DNA from: Methylobacterium sp. SyP6R
GTDB lineage: Bacteria; Pseudomonadota; Alphaproteobacteria; Rhizobiales; Beijerinckiaceae
Direction: 5' to 3'
DNA length: 35,041 nt
NCBI RefSeq assembly: GCF_019216885.1
Contig: NZ_JAAQRC020000004.1
Coordinates: 1 to 35,041, forward strand
Below, in pieces: positions 6,570 to 14,474 of the stretch. The translations under genes and the position numbers were made by a program. Each line of letters starts with the position of its first letter. Positions within the stretch are counted from its first letter, which is position 1. The notes below the pieces were generated by a model that ran no database searches, had not been told where the DNA came from, and saw only the letters and a list, made by a program, of their open reading frames with translations.

Positions 6570-9320
6570 TCAGTAGCCGCCCGGGCTGCCCGCAGCCTGC
6601 GGCATGGATCGGCCACGGGTGCCGACGTTGGCTTGCACGTTGCCCGACGACGAGGCCGACAGACCGGTGACCGCACCCGGCCCATCTACCTTGACCGTCA
6701 CGCTCACCTCCGCCTTGCCCTCGAGCTTCGCGGTCGACTGGATCTGGTCGGGCTTCACGTTGGCCTGGATCTGATCCGGCTTCACCGTCGCCTCGATCGG
6801 GCCGGAGGCCGCGCCCGGCGCCCCGAAGCCCGAGTGCCCAGGCGGATCGCTCCACCCGGGACGCGAGCCGCCGAATTCGGTCGGCCGGCGGGGTGGGGCG
6901 ACCGCCTGGACCATGGCAGGCGTCACGGCCGGCGGCAGGCGGTCGGCCGGGATCGCGCTCGCGATGGCGGCCCGCTCCCGGGTGAGGCGGCCGATCCGGG
7001 CGCGGGCATCGGCGATCGTCGCAGCGGACGGGTGCGCGGGCGTGTCGGGCAGCCCCCGCATGACGCCGTCGATCACCGACTTCTCGCGGTCGATCCGCTC
7101 CTGCAGGGCGGCGCGGCGGCCCTCCGGGGTCCGCTGTTGCTCGCGAGCCTCCCGCAGCTCGCGGGCGATGCGGGCCGTGGGCGACTCGCTGCCGGCGATG
7201 AGGTTCGGCACGCCCTGTTCGTTGTGCGCCTGGCTCTCGGCCGTGGCGACGCCGAGTGCCGTGGTTGCCGCAATCGGCGCGCCGACGAGGCCCGCCTTGC
7301 CCCCGCCGATGAGACCGCCGGAGAGCCAGCGCAGGGCGTTGGCGGTGAAGCCCGTGGCGTTCCCCACCACGCCCTTGAGCCCGAGGCCGGCGGCGAGGCT
7401 CGCGAGCGACCCGCCGAACCACCCGGCCATCGGGGCCGCGACCTTCGTCGCGTCAGGGTTGTCGACCATCCCCTTGGTGAGCTTCGCCATGCCCTCAGCA
7501 TAGGTGTTGAGCGCGGCGGTCGCGGCCGGCATCGCGGCTTCGGCGAGGTGCTGCGCGGCGTTCGAGGTCTGGGCCATGGCCGCGGCCGCGGCGACGTAGG
7601 GGTCCTTCTGCGGGAGCTTCGCCGCTGCCTCGATGCCCGGCGCCTGGTCGTACTGGGTCAGCTTACGCTGGTACTGGTCCCGTTGCGTAATCATCTTCGC
7701 GAACAGGTTCGCGACGGTCTGTTGCGAGAACGCCTTGCTCGTCGCCTCGATGACCGCCGCGTCGTTCCCCACGTCGACACCCGCTGCCTTGAGCTTCGGG
7801 ATCAGGTCTTCGTTGGTATAGGCGAACGGGTCCGAGACGACCTTGTCGCGGTTGATGAACGCGCCCTTCTTGTCGCGCAGGCCCATCTTCTGCTGATAGG
7901 CCTTGGACGCCTTCGTCGCCCGCCCGCCGATCAACTGCGAGATCTCGGTGCCGATCGCCGTGCCGAGCTCGTTCGCGCCCATGTCCATCGACAGGGCCGG
8001 CGCCACGCCCATCAGGAAGCGCTCGGACAAACCGCCGCCGCCGGACTTCGCCTTGCGGGCGATCTGGAGGAGCGAGCCCATGTCGAGATCGGCGCCCTCG
8101 ACGCCGAGGGCCTTGAGGTAGCCGTCGGACAGGCGGCGGACCTGGGCCGGATCCTGGTTCTTGCCGAGGTTGTCGAGGGCGGCCGAGAAGCGCCGGCCCT
8201 CCTCAAGCGCCTTCTCCTTGCCCTTGAGGGACTGCAACACGACGTGCTGCTGCGCGATGGTGTCGGAGACCTCCATCGCCTTGTCCACCGACCCCATCGA
8301 CATCGCCGTGTCGCGCAGGCGCTCGTGGAAGGTCGTAGCGTCGACGCTGCGATACTGCGTCGACAGGTCGAGCGCCCGGCGCCGGATGCGTCCCGAGTCT
8401 GCCTCCGACATGCCGCCGAGATAGTCGCGGGCATCCTCGCGCACGCCCTCGGCGCCGACCCGGGCCGCGGCGCGCACCGCCCGGCCAGCCCCGTAGCCGG
8501 CGCCACCCACCCCGACCGAGCCGACAAGGGTCCCGGCCGCGTCCCGGCCGCGGGACGTGAACCGGTTATGGTCGGAGGCGGCGCGCCGGATCGAGGCCTG
8601 CTCCCGGCGCTGCGCCGCAGTCGCCTCGCGGGCGGCCCGCACCTGCGCCCGGGCAGTCTCGCGCGCGGCCTGCGCCGCCTCGCGGGCCCCCTCACGCTCG
8701 AGGCGGCGGGTCTCGCGTAGGGCTTCGCGGGCGACGCGGACCTTCTCGGCCGCGACCCGGCGGGCGGCGGCCACCTCCGCCACGCCCTGCGCGCCGATCT
8801 GGCGGGCGAAGTCCTCGCGGTGGTCGCGCTCCGCCCGCAGTTCCTGCGCCCGGCGCCGGATGCGGGCCTCCATCTGGGCGGCGTCGGCCTTCGCCGCCTG
8901 CTCGCGCACCTTGGCGTTGCCGATGCCGGCGAGCGCCCGCTCCTGCTCCCGGCGCATCGTGGCGACCTCGCGCGCGAGGCGCTGCGCCTCCCGCCCGGTG
9001 AGCCGCAGAGCGGTGATGTCGCGCTTCAGGTCATCCGAGATCCGGAAGACGCCGGGCCGGCCGAGATCGGCGCCAGCCTGGCGCAGCACCTTGGTCGCCC
9101 GGCCGGCATCGGTCGCGGCCCTGGTGTAGGACTTCGAGGCGGCTTCGGCCTGTTTGAGCGCGGTGGCGACGGCGCCGACCTGGCGGGCCGCAACGACCGC
9201 CCCACTGGTCCGGCCCATGGCGGCGGCGATGGCAGCGACCTTCTTCCCGACCCGCTCGAAGACCTTGCCGGTGCGGTCCTCGGCGGTGATGACCGCCTTC
9301 GCTTCGATAATGCGACCCAT
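6570..9320 (-). CDS. Phage tail tape measure protein
   Basis: At 916 residues this has the typical tape measure layout. The N-terminus is Ala/Arg/Glu-rich and forms a very long coiled coil (about residues 20-250, with repeated AREA and REQ runs). The middle holds the folded and helical part, including the MGVAPALSMDMGANELG region typical of Mu-type tape measures. A hydrophobic stretch at about 625-700 (GGSLASLAAGLGLKGVVG onward) is the membrane-inserting part. The C-terminal 90 residues contain short repeats (PDQIQANVKPDQIQ). The protein sets tail length and enters the host membrane. Its ATG overlaps the stop of the chaperone frameshift product by one base (TGATG), the usual phage coupling. 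No tube, sheath or capsid genes accompany it. Confidence 0.92.
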   Translation of the reverse strand: MGRIIEAKAVITAEDRTGKVFERVGKKVAAIAAAMGRTSGAVVAARQVGAVATALKQAEAASKSYTRAATDAGRATKVLRQAGADLGRPGVFRISDDLKRDITALRLTGREAQRLAREVATMRREQERALAGIGNAKVREQAAKADAAQMEARIRRRAQELRAERDHREDFARQIGAQGVAEVAAARRVAAEKVRVAREALRETRRLEREGAREAAQAARETARAQVRAAREATAAQRREQASIRRAASDHNRFTSRGRDAAGTLVGSVGVGGAGYGAGRAVRAAARVGAEGVREDARDYLGGMSEADSGRIRRRALDLSTQYRSVDATTFHERLRDTAMSMGSVDKAMEVSDTIAQQHVVLQSLKGKEKALEEGRRFSAALDNLGKNQDPAQVRRLSDGYLKALGVEGADLDMGSLLQIARKAKSGGGGLSERFLMGVAPALSMDMGANELGTAIGTEISQLIGGRATKASKAYQQKMGLRDKKGAFINRDKVVSDPFAYTNEDLIPKLKAAGVDVGNDAAVIEATSKAFSQQTVANLFAKMITQRDQYQRKLTQYDQAPGIEAAAKLPQKDPYVAAAAAMAQTSNAAQHLAEAAMPAATAALNTYAEGMAKLTKGMVDNPDATKVAAPMAGWFGGSLASLAAGLGLKGVVGNATGFTANALRWLSGGLIGGGKAGLVGAPIAATTALGVATAESQAHNEQGVPNLIAGSESPTARIARELREAREQQRTPEGRRAALQERIDREKSVIDGVMRGLPDTPAHPSAATIADARARIGRLTRERAAIASAIPADRLPPAVTPAMVQAVAPPRRPTEFGGSRPGWSDPPGHSGFGAPGAASGPIEATVKPDQIQANVKPDQIQSTAKLEGKAEVSVTVKVDGPGAVTGLSASSSGNVQANVGTRGRSMPQAAGSPGGY

Positions 9321-9813
9321 CAGCGTCCGCCTCTACGTTTGCGGAAATCGGCGTCCTGCTTGATTTCGTCCTGGCGCGCGTTCCAGGCGTCCCGCCAGAA
9401 GAACATGCCGCGAGGCGTCATGCGCCCCACGGTGTCGGGCTGGAAGCCGCAGATGAAGACCAGCTCGCGGGCGAGGTGGTCTAGGCCGCGTCCCCCGGCC
9501 CGGCGGAGAGGAAAAAATCCAGGATTGCCTGCCGCACCCGCATCGTATCCCGGAGGCCAAGCTGGGACAGGAAGTTCATATCCATGGGCTCGACCACGCA
9601 ACGCTCAGCGTAGTGCATGATGGCCGCGGGGTTCTCCACGGGGATCTGTACGCCCTCCGGCGAGGAGTGGAGCGTGACGGGATGCCCGATCGGCATGATG
9701 TCGTCCCAGGTGGGTTCGCGTAGGACGATCTCGCGGACCAGATCGCGGTGCCACTGGATCGGCGTGGTCAGGGGGATGGTGACGCTGCTTGCGGGGGTGT
9801 CGGCCTTGGACAT
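9320..9813 (-). CDS. Tail assembly chaperone long form (G-T type) made by -1 frameshift
   Basis: This is the predicted product of ribosomes that slip back one base at 9511-9517 while reading the short chaperone. It keeps residues 1-101 of the short form, up to LDFF, and continues in the -1 frame with PLRRAGGRGLDHLARELVF and on to DFRKRRGGR, giving about 164 residues. The -1 frame stays open until 9320 and ends exactly at the tape measure start, the known arrangement for G/GT (lambda), E/E' (P2) and gp41 (Mu). The T-part is expected to recruit the tape measure while the G-part coats it. The short form is listed separately; the ratio of the two matters for tail assembly. Confidence 0.8.
9481..9813 (-). 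CDS. Tail assembly chaperone short form, Mu gp41-like
   Basis: A 110-residue protein of the Mu gp41 tail assembly chaperone type, recognised from the block VREIVLREPTWDDIMPIG near residues 25-45 and the helical C-half (MDMNFLSQLGLRDTMRVRQ). It ends TAG at 9481. Chaperones of this class bind and unfold the tape measure before tube assembly. ATG 9813 follows CGGAG by about ten bases. The gene lies directly before the tape measure, and its last third contains the slippery heptamer that yields the long form. Confidence 0.85.
   Translation of the reverse strand: MSKADTPASSVTIPLTTPIQWHRDLVREIVLREPTWDDIMPIGHPVTLHSSPEGVQIPVENPAAIMHYAERCVVEPMDMNFLSQLGLRDTMRVRQAILDFFLSAGPGDAA
9511..9517 (-). other. 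-1 ribosomal slippery heptamer T TTT TTC
   Basis: On the minus strand the zero frame reads GAT TTT TTC CTC, so T TTT TTC fits the X XXY YYZ rule for -1 slippage. The stop of the zero frame is ten codons further on, while the -1 frame remains open to the tape measure start. GC-rich sequence just downstream could form the stimulatory structure. Confidence 0.85.
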
Positions 9814-9891
9814 GATGTCAGAACTCCGGGGCGAGGGGCTGCCGCGTGCGGCGGCGTGTGGGGCTGGGGCTGGGGGACGAGGGCGGCAGCG

Positions 9892-10281
9892 TCAGTTGAG
9901 CCGGGTCGGCGCCGGCTCCTCGGCGGCGAGCGTCCGCTGCGCGTCGTCGATCGCGCTGCGGATGAAGCCGAGCTCCATCTGCACGGTGAGCGGGTCGCGG
10001 TCCTTCGCCAGAAGCTCGACGAGGCGCAGGCCCTCGACCAAGTCCGAGGGCACCGGACGGTGGTTGTTCGCGAGTTCGAGCGCGGAGATCAGCGCGGCGA
10101 CGAGGCGCTCGTGCTGCCCGAACGAGACGTGGCTGATGGTTGCCTGAACGCCGTCGAAGGCCAGGAACTCGCGGCCGTCGAGATGCACCGTCACGCGGCA
10201 GGTGGGTGGGGAAGACGGCCCGGCGGGCTCGGCCTCGCGGGAAAACTCCGCCAACGCGCCGGGCGGAACAGCGTGGGTCAC
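9892..10281 (-). CDS. Hypothetical phage-module protein
   Basis: The product of about 129 residues is not recognised. I chose GTG 10281 because AGGAAG lies nine bases upstream; the frame is open to 10359, but neither ATG upstream has such a signal. The sequence has a beta-rich N-half (RVTVHLDGREFLAFDGVQA) and a helical C-half (LVAALISALELANN, LRLVELLAKDRD). It has strong G/C third positions and is followed by the chaperone after about 80 bases, so it is probably the first gene of the tail operon. In complete Mu-like modules the tail tube gene sits here; this protein is not a tail tube. Confidence 0.55.
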   Translation of the reverse strand: MTHAVPPGALAEFSREAEPAGPSSPPTCRVTVHLDGREFLAFDGVQATISHVSFGQHERLVAALISALELANNHRPVPSDLVEGLRLVELLAKDRDPLTVQMELGFIRSAIDDAQRTLAAEEPAPTRLN

Positions 10282-10344
10282 GATGGTGATCTTCCTGTGT
10301 AGAAGGCCATCATGGCGCATCGGCACCACCCCCAGATACGGCCG

Positions 10345-10378
10345 AAACTTCGGGCTCATCTGGCCGAAGTTTGAGCCC
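10345..10378. promoter_or_regulatory. Inverted repeat upstream of tail operon (candidate operator)
   Basis: AAACTTCGG (10345-10353) and CCGAAGTTT (10364-10372) are perfect 9-bp arms. Nested with them are GGGCTCA (10352-10358) and TGAGCCC (10371-10377). A related GGAAACTTC / GAAGTTTCC pair lies at 15293-15324 before the replication operon. Shared half-site sequence at two operon heads suggests one regulator. Confidence 0.5.
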
Positions 10379-10527
10379 CACTTGCGCTCATGCCGCGGTC
10401 CGCACCCTGGGCGGCTTCGGGCGCTTGCCCGGACGGCCGATGGACGGCAGGACTTTCAGCCTAACCCACTGATCCGAAATGGTTCCGGCGGCTCTGGACG
10501 GCTGGACGGCTGTCCCCCCGGTTTTCT

Positions 10528-10625
10528 ACCTCTGACTCTCTCTATCCTCCCCCTCTATATCTATACCCCTCCCCCCTCTCCGCCATTCCGCACCCTGTCC
10601 AGGGGCGCCTTCCCTCGCGCGCGAC
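10528..10625 (+). other. Polypyrimidine tract
   Basis: The plus strand is almost all C and T for stretches such as CTCTCTCTATCCTCCCCCTC and ACCCCTCCCCCCTCTCC. The tract lies between the tail operon head and the repeat array. Such tracts may form unusual DNA structure or mark an origin or single-strand site. No gene is supported from 10380 to 10680. Confidence 0.5.
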
Positions 10626-10681
10626 CCCCTTCCTTCCTCTTCTCAGAGATTGGAAAAATAGAGCCGCCCAAGCCGCCCAAC

Positions 10682-12329
10682 GCCGTCCATCCCAATTATA
10701 TCAATGACTTAGCAGGCGTCCCTCGCCCTCTCGCCGTCCAAATGCCGTCCACCAGCCGTCCAGCCGTTAGCCCCGGGCGCGTCGGGCGTTAGCCTGGAGG
10801 CCCGACCGTTAGCCCTGTTAGCCGTGACGAGCGGCCCGCCCGGCTGGCAACCGCGCGCGGGGATTCCCTCCGCGCAGCCGGTCGAGGTTGCCAGGACCAG
10901 GGCGAAATCGGCTCCGGTTGGCAACTTCGGCGGCTTCGCTGACAACCCTGGCAACCCTGATTTCGGATCGGCCTCACTGGCCGGGGGTCACGGGGTTTCC
11001 TCTCGTGAGGACCGGAGCACCCGGAGGGACCCACGGGTGTCAGGGCCGATGGGTGCCGGAAGGCCCGATCGCCTGTCGTGTCAGGCCCATGTGTCAGGTG
11101 TGTCAGGTCAGATTTGCGGACGCTTTTCTGGCGAACCCGCGTGATCTTGTGCTCCCGCAAGTCGCGAGAGCTTGGAGGGACCCGAACAATCAGGCCGCTT
11201 CCGAAGCATATCGCTCGCATAAACTCGGATTATTGACGACTTTAGCCCCCGAGTTGCGGGCAAGTTGCGGCTTTTGTTGCGGGCTGAGACTGGGCAGGGT
11301 CCGCAGCTTCCTACCCGCCAGCATCAAATCCCCAGGAGGGACCCGTGAAACGGGTAGGGTCGAGCTCGGCCGGCACGACCGCGCGGTGCCGCACGCTCAA
11401 GGCCACACGCGGGAGTGGCACCCGGCGGACTTTAGCCCCGGCTCGAGTTTAGGATTTGGTTTTCGACCCTGACTGGACAGAGGGGTCGACCTACCAACCG
11501 CAGGCATCGACCCCCCAGGAAGGACCCGTGAAACTGGGGTGTCACCCCCCTGCCGGGCCTGTCACCCCTGTCACCTCAGATCGCAGCCGGCGCCACTGGC
11601 GCGACCGCACCATCCTTCGGCCGTGACGCCCGCGCCACGGACAGAGACCCGCCGGGCTCGACGTGTTCGGGCGCCGCCCGCGTGTTCGGGGTGTTCGGTC
11701 GGATCGGGCGCGGCCTCGCTGGCGCGCCCGCGCGATCTTTCGCCCCCGCAGGTCGGACGCCATGCCAGGGACCCGGCGTCAACGGCGTCAACCCGGTCAA
11801 CCCTGATCCGCGGCCAGCCTCGCCGGCACGCCCGCACCGTCCGCAGCCCGTACCGACTGGCAGCACGAGGCGGGACCCGCACCGTCCCCGAGCCGGGCAA
11901 AACCGCCGCTCCTCCTCCCCCATCCCTGTGTGGACGGCGTGCCGACCGGGTAGGTCCAAGGGGGGCGGGGGGAGCGAGGAAGGGGCAGAGGGCGGACGGG
12001 GGCGACTGTGAACCCTGAAATCGCAAACAGCCTCACTGGAACGCCCGCGCGATCTACCGGCCGTGCGGCCCAGTCGAGAGGGGAGGGACCCGAGGGCCGG
12101 CGAGGCAGTGGCACGAAGGCAAGGGTGGTAACCCCAGTTTCAAAATAGCCTCACTGGAAAACCCTGACGGTCTACTGCCCGTGCACCCTCGATCGAGGGG
12201 GAGGGACCCGAAGGCTAGGCGAGCGCCAGAAGGCCCGCGGGCACGTGTACGGTCAGGATTTCGACTGCCCCGCTAGAAAATCCGCGCGGTATTATACCCC
12301 CGCGCCTCCGGAGGCCCGGCAGGGACCCT
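10682..12329 (+). repeat. Array of about 12 diverged units: unit-specific 9-bp-spaced repeats plus conserved 63-bp module
   Basis: Eight modules, typically opening GCCTCACTGG and ending near GGGACCCG, lie at 10971-11033, 11122-11184, 11590-11651 (62 bp), 11713-11775, 11817-11879, 12030-12092, 12148-12210 and 12267-12329. Looser ones lie at 10838-10900, 11290-11345, 11364-11424 and 11473-11528. Ahead of six modules a 7-mer is repeated with exactly 9-bp spacing, and its last copy starts exactly 21 bp before the module: GTTAGCC (10808, 10817), a CAACC pair (10941, 10950), TGTCAGG (11092, 11101), TGTCACC (11560, 11569), TGTTCGG (11683, 11692) and GTCAACC (11787, 11796). Most of these have a further copy 10-20 bp upstream. 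The 7-mer differs between units but is kept within each unit, apart from one mismatch in the second. No reading frame persists through the array. Confidence 0.75.
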
Positions 12330-12731
12330 GCAGGCCAGCAAGGCAGCGGCGCAGCGGAGGGGCGGGCGGATGCCGAGGACGCCCGCGGACGGGCAACGTC
12401 GCAGGCTGTAGGGGCGCGGGGCGAAGGCATCCATATGACACGGACCCCCGCACCTCGGCGCAGGGGCGCAAGGGTCAGTCCGCAGCTTTCGGCGAGGGAC
12501 GACCTGCCTGCCAGAACGATGTACGGCGATCTGCCAGGCAACGGCGTGCGCGAGCGCGCGAGGAAATCGGTGGTCTCGCCCGTGGGATCAGGAGCTTAGC
12601 CACCGAATGGACGCCGGAGGAAATCAGTCGGCCTCGGGCTTTTGGCCTGCACTGGCCGGCGAGGACGGCACAGGGAGGGAAGGCAACGGGGCGGGGCGGG
12701 GCATTCCCCCAATCGGGGGGAAGCCCCCCGG
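12330..12731. other. GC-rich stretch without a supported gene
   Basis: Open frames exist on both strands but lack start signals and a recognisable product. I see only G/C-rich short inverted runs, for example around 12705-12760 (CAATCGGGGGG, GCCCCCC, GGATCGGGGGAGC). Nothing can be assigned. Confidence 0.4.
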
Positions 12732-13160
12732 TCACCGGATCGGGGGAGCGGGGCTCCTCCCGGATCGGGAAGGATTGCTGCTATTGGCTTTCCCTGACGC
12801 GGCAGGCTTACCCTGCGATGCATCCGTTTTGACGGAGGAACTCTCCCGAGCCTGCCTTTCATTTATCTCCTTAGCTGCATCACTAGCGTGTCGATAGCCT
12901 CCCAAGCTAAATATGTTTTCAAAATCCTTCTCAATTCTTCGGGCTATCTTCTCAATTTCTCCAGTTATATGCTGAGCAGCGAATATATCGTCCATAGTCA
13001 TATCATTCTCAAGGCCCTTTTGCATGGCTGTATATAGAATATGAGAGAATGATATTATGGACATAAAGTCGAAACTAATTTCTTCTTCTTTTCTGATTTC
13101 GCGCGCGCTTTCTTTTTTCCAATCAAAAACGTAATCTTTGTTATGTATAGCGCTTGACAT
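12732..13160 (-). CDS. Hypothetical helical protein, lower GC
   Basis: I do not recognise this 142-residue protein. ATG 13160 is chosen because codon use changes there; AAGG lies about 11 bases upstream. The body reads as amphipathic helices (FDFMSIISFSHILYTAMQKG, EIEKIARRIEKDFENIF). The last 45 residues are Ser/Lys/Ala/Pro-rich and probably disordered. The gene is clearly more AT-rich than its neighbours up to about the disordered tail, where G/C-rich sequence resumes. That suggests an acquired gene whose end has fused into local DNA. It lies downstream of the XRE regulator at 13313-13540 on the same strand, so a regulator/effector pair is possible but unproven. Confidence 0.55.
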   Translation of the reverse strand: MSSAIHNKDYVFDWKKESAREIRKEEEISFDFMSIISFSHILYTAMQKGLENDMTMDDIFAAQHITGEIEKIARRIEKDFENIFSLGGYRHASDAAKEINERQARESSSVKTDASQGKPAASGKANSSNPSRSGRSPAPPIR

Positions 13161-13312
13161 ACCAGTAGAGACCTTCACTAGGCGGCGTGTTTCAGCCCTG
13201 AGACCACCGAAAAGCGGCGAGAGAATTCGGGGGACGGGCGCAGCCCGGCGGATTAGAGGCTGAGGATGATCGCGGCCGTTCCCTGCGAGGCGCCAGCCCC
13301 TACCCGGCACCG

Positions 13313-13540
13313 TCACGTGGAGGGCCGATGCCTCACACCGGGAGCATCGCCGTCGAGGAATTCGATGCCGGATTTCTCCAGTGCCGCCTGAATAGACGCG
13401 AGCGTCGACGCCTTCGGGTCGGCCGCGCCGCGCTCAATGTTGTTGATGCCCGTCTTTGAGATCCCCGACGCAGCGGCAAGCTCCGCCTGCGTGATGTCCA
13501 GCATGGCCCTGGCGGCGCGGATCTGTGCGGGGGTGAGCAT
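13313..13540 (-). CDS. XRE-family transcriptional regulator
   Basis: A 75-residue Cro/CI-type DNA-binding protein. The helix-turn-helix is at about residues 5-55: IRAARAMLDITQAELAAASG then ISKTGINNIERG. A short tail follows with IQAALEKSGIEFLDGDAPGV, a signature of a small XRE group common on alphaproteobacterial elements. It starts ATG 13540. Its upstream region holds a perfect palindrome and a divergent promoter for 13646-13942, so it probably represses itself and that gene. It is a paralogue of the protein at 20711-20962, which ends in a very similar GDEPGVKLR motif; the two regulators may read related operators. Confidence 0.9.
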   Translation of the reverse strand: MLTPAQIRAARAMLDITQAELAAASGISKTGINNIERGAADPKASTLASIQAALEKSGIEFLDGDAPGVRHRPST

Positions 13541-13570
13541 GGGCTTACGCTACCTTGGCTTGTCAAAAAA

Positions 13571-13611
13571 TCAAGCGCGCTTGACTTAGTACCTGAATTT
13601 TGGATAACTGC
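13571..13611. promoter_or_regulatory. Operator palindrome and divergent promoter
   Basis: TCAAGCGCGCTTGA (13571-13584) is a perfect 14-bp palindrome. On the plus strand TTGACT (13581-13586), a 17-bp gap and ATAACT give a sigma-70-like promoter for 13646-13942. The minus strand has TTGATT/TTGACA-like sequence toward the XRE gene. A looser ACTTG/CAAGT pair follows at 13612-13629. Confidence 0.65.
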
Positions 13612-13645
13612 ACTTGTCCTAAGTTCAAGTTACCAGGGCAGACCG

Positions 13646-13942
13646 ATGGCCGCCACCCGCAAGATCGATTGGACCGCCGCGATGCACGAGCTGCGCGGCA
13701 GCCGCACGCAGCGTCCGGCCGGCTTCCTCGCGGCCCGCGGCCTGATCGCCGCCACCTCCGCCAAGCGCCGGCCCCTCGTCGTCGCCGGTGCCTACGACAA
13801 GGCCGCAATCATGTTGGCCGCCATCGCCGCCGCGAAGGTCCATCAGGCCCGCACCGGCTCGACCTGGGGCGAGGCGCTGTCCGTCACCCTCAAGGCCACC
13901 TGGGCGCTCGCGAAGGCCGCTCGCACGGCCCGCGCGCACTGA
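13646..13942 (+). CDS. Hypothetical protein, 98 residues
   Basis: A small Ala-rich basic protein with no recognised domain. It starts ATG 13646 after AGGG. The N-terminus is polar (ATRKIDWTAAMHELRGSR); the middle has two Ala-rich helices (AAIMLAAIAAAKVHQ and EALSVTLKATWALAKAA). G/C-rich third positions argue for real coding. It is the first gene after the divergent promoter shared with the XRE regulator and probably starts a unit that runs on into 14016-15235. Confidence 0.6.
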   Translation: MAATRKIDWTAAMHELRGSRTQRPAGFLAARGLIAATSAKRRPLVVAGAYDKAAIMLAAIAAAKVHQARTGSTWGEALSVTLKATWALAKAARTARAH

Positions 13943-14015
13943 GGCTTCCCCGCCCGGTGCCGTAGCAGCCCGGGCTCCACCCCAGACGGGGCACCGCCCC
14001 GAGGAAGGACCGCGC

Positions 14016-14474
14016 ATGACTCGCGGAACGATGACGCACGCCGGTATCCCGGGCCCATCCCGGCGGACGGCGCTGGCCGGGGGCCTTGCCGTGGCACTCG
14101 GGGGCGCGGGGGCGGCGATGATCCTGCCGGCGCCGGCCGCAGCCCCGAGTCCGGTCCTCGCCGCGATCGCGGCCCACCGCGAGGCCGAAGCGGCGATCGC
14201 CGCGGCGGTGCTCGCCCACGCCAAGGCGCAGGAGCGCGACGCGCCGGAGGCGCCCGCGCTGCGCGCGGATGCCGATGCGGCCTGCGACCGGGGCGCGGCG
14301 GTGCTCTCCGCCCTGTGCGCGATGACGCCCTGCACGGTCGAGGAGGCCGGCGCCATGGCGGACCACTTCGCGACCATCTCCGATGCGTCGGGCGCCGAAG
14401 GCATGGCCGTGCGGCTCCTCGAGGCGCTGGCCGTGGCGCTCGGCGCGCGGGCTCCCACCGGGGAGGATGCATGA
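14016..14474 (+). CDS. Hypothetical protein with Tat-like N-terminus
   Basis: A 152-residue Ala-rich protein, starting ATG 14016 after GAGGAAGGA. Near the N-terminus is PSRRTALAGGLAVALGGAG, which looks like a twin-arginine signal (RR followed by a hydrophobic stretch), ending near PAPAAAPS. The mature part is two or three helices with AAIAAHREAEAAIAAAVLAH and ADADAACDRGAAVLSAL. The same two blocks recur twice in the next gene, so these are paralogues. Its stop overlaps the next start (ATGA). The function is unknown. The Tat-like motif may instead be a membrane anchor; I see no cofactor-binding motif. Confidence 0.65.
   Translation: MTRGTMTHAGIPGPSRRTALAGGLAVALGGAGAAMILPAPAAAPSPVLAAIAAHREAEAAIAAAVLAHAKAQERDAPEAPALRADADAACDRGAAVLSALCAMTPCTVEEAGAMADHFATISDASGAEGMAVRLLEALAVALGARAPTGEDA

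Noticed and set aside
6192..8720. Very long open frame on the plus strand opposite the tape measure
   Set aside because: It is a composition shadow of the GC-rich tape measure and hub genes; its protein is Arg/Gly/Ala noise without family features.
10682..12329. CRISPR array
   Set aside because: The repeats are not near-identical with unique spacers; the conserved part is diverged and the short repeats change from unit to unit. No cas gene is present.
10682..12329. Classical single-type iteron origin
   Set aside because: Iterons of one origin share one sequence; here each unit has its own 7-mer. It remains possible that each unit is a relic of a different origin.
10682..12329. Decayed coding repeats (spacing in multiples of three)
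   Set aside because: Several units contain stops in the aligned frame (for example TAG in the GTTAGCC unit and TGA before 12030), so coding is not supported now, though not excluded for the past.
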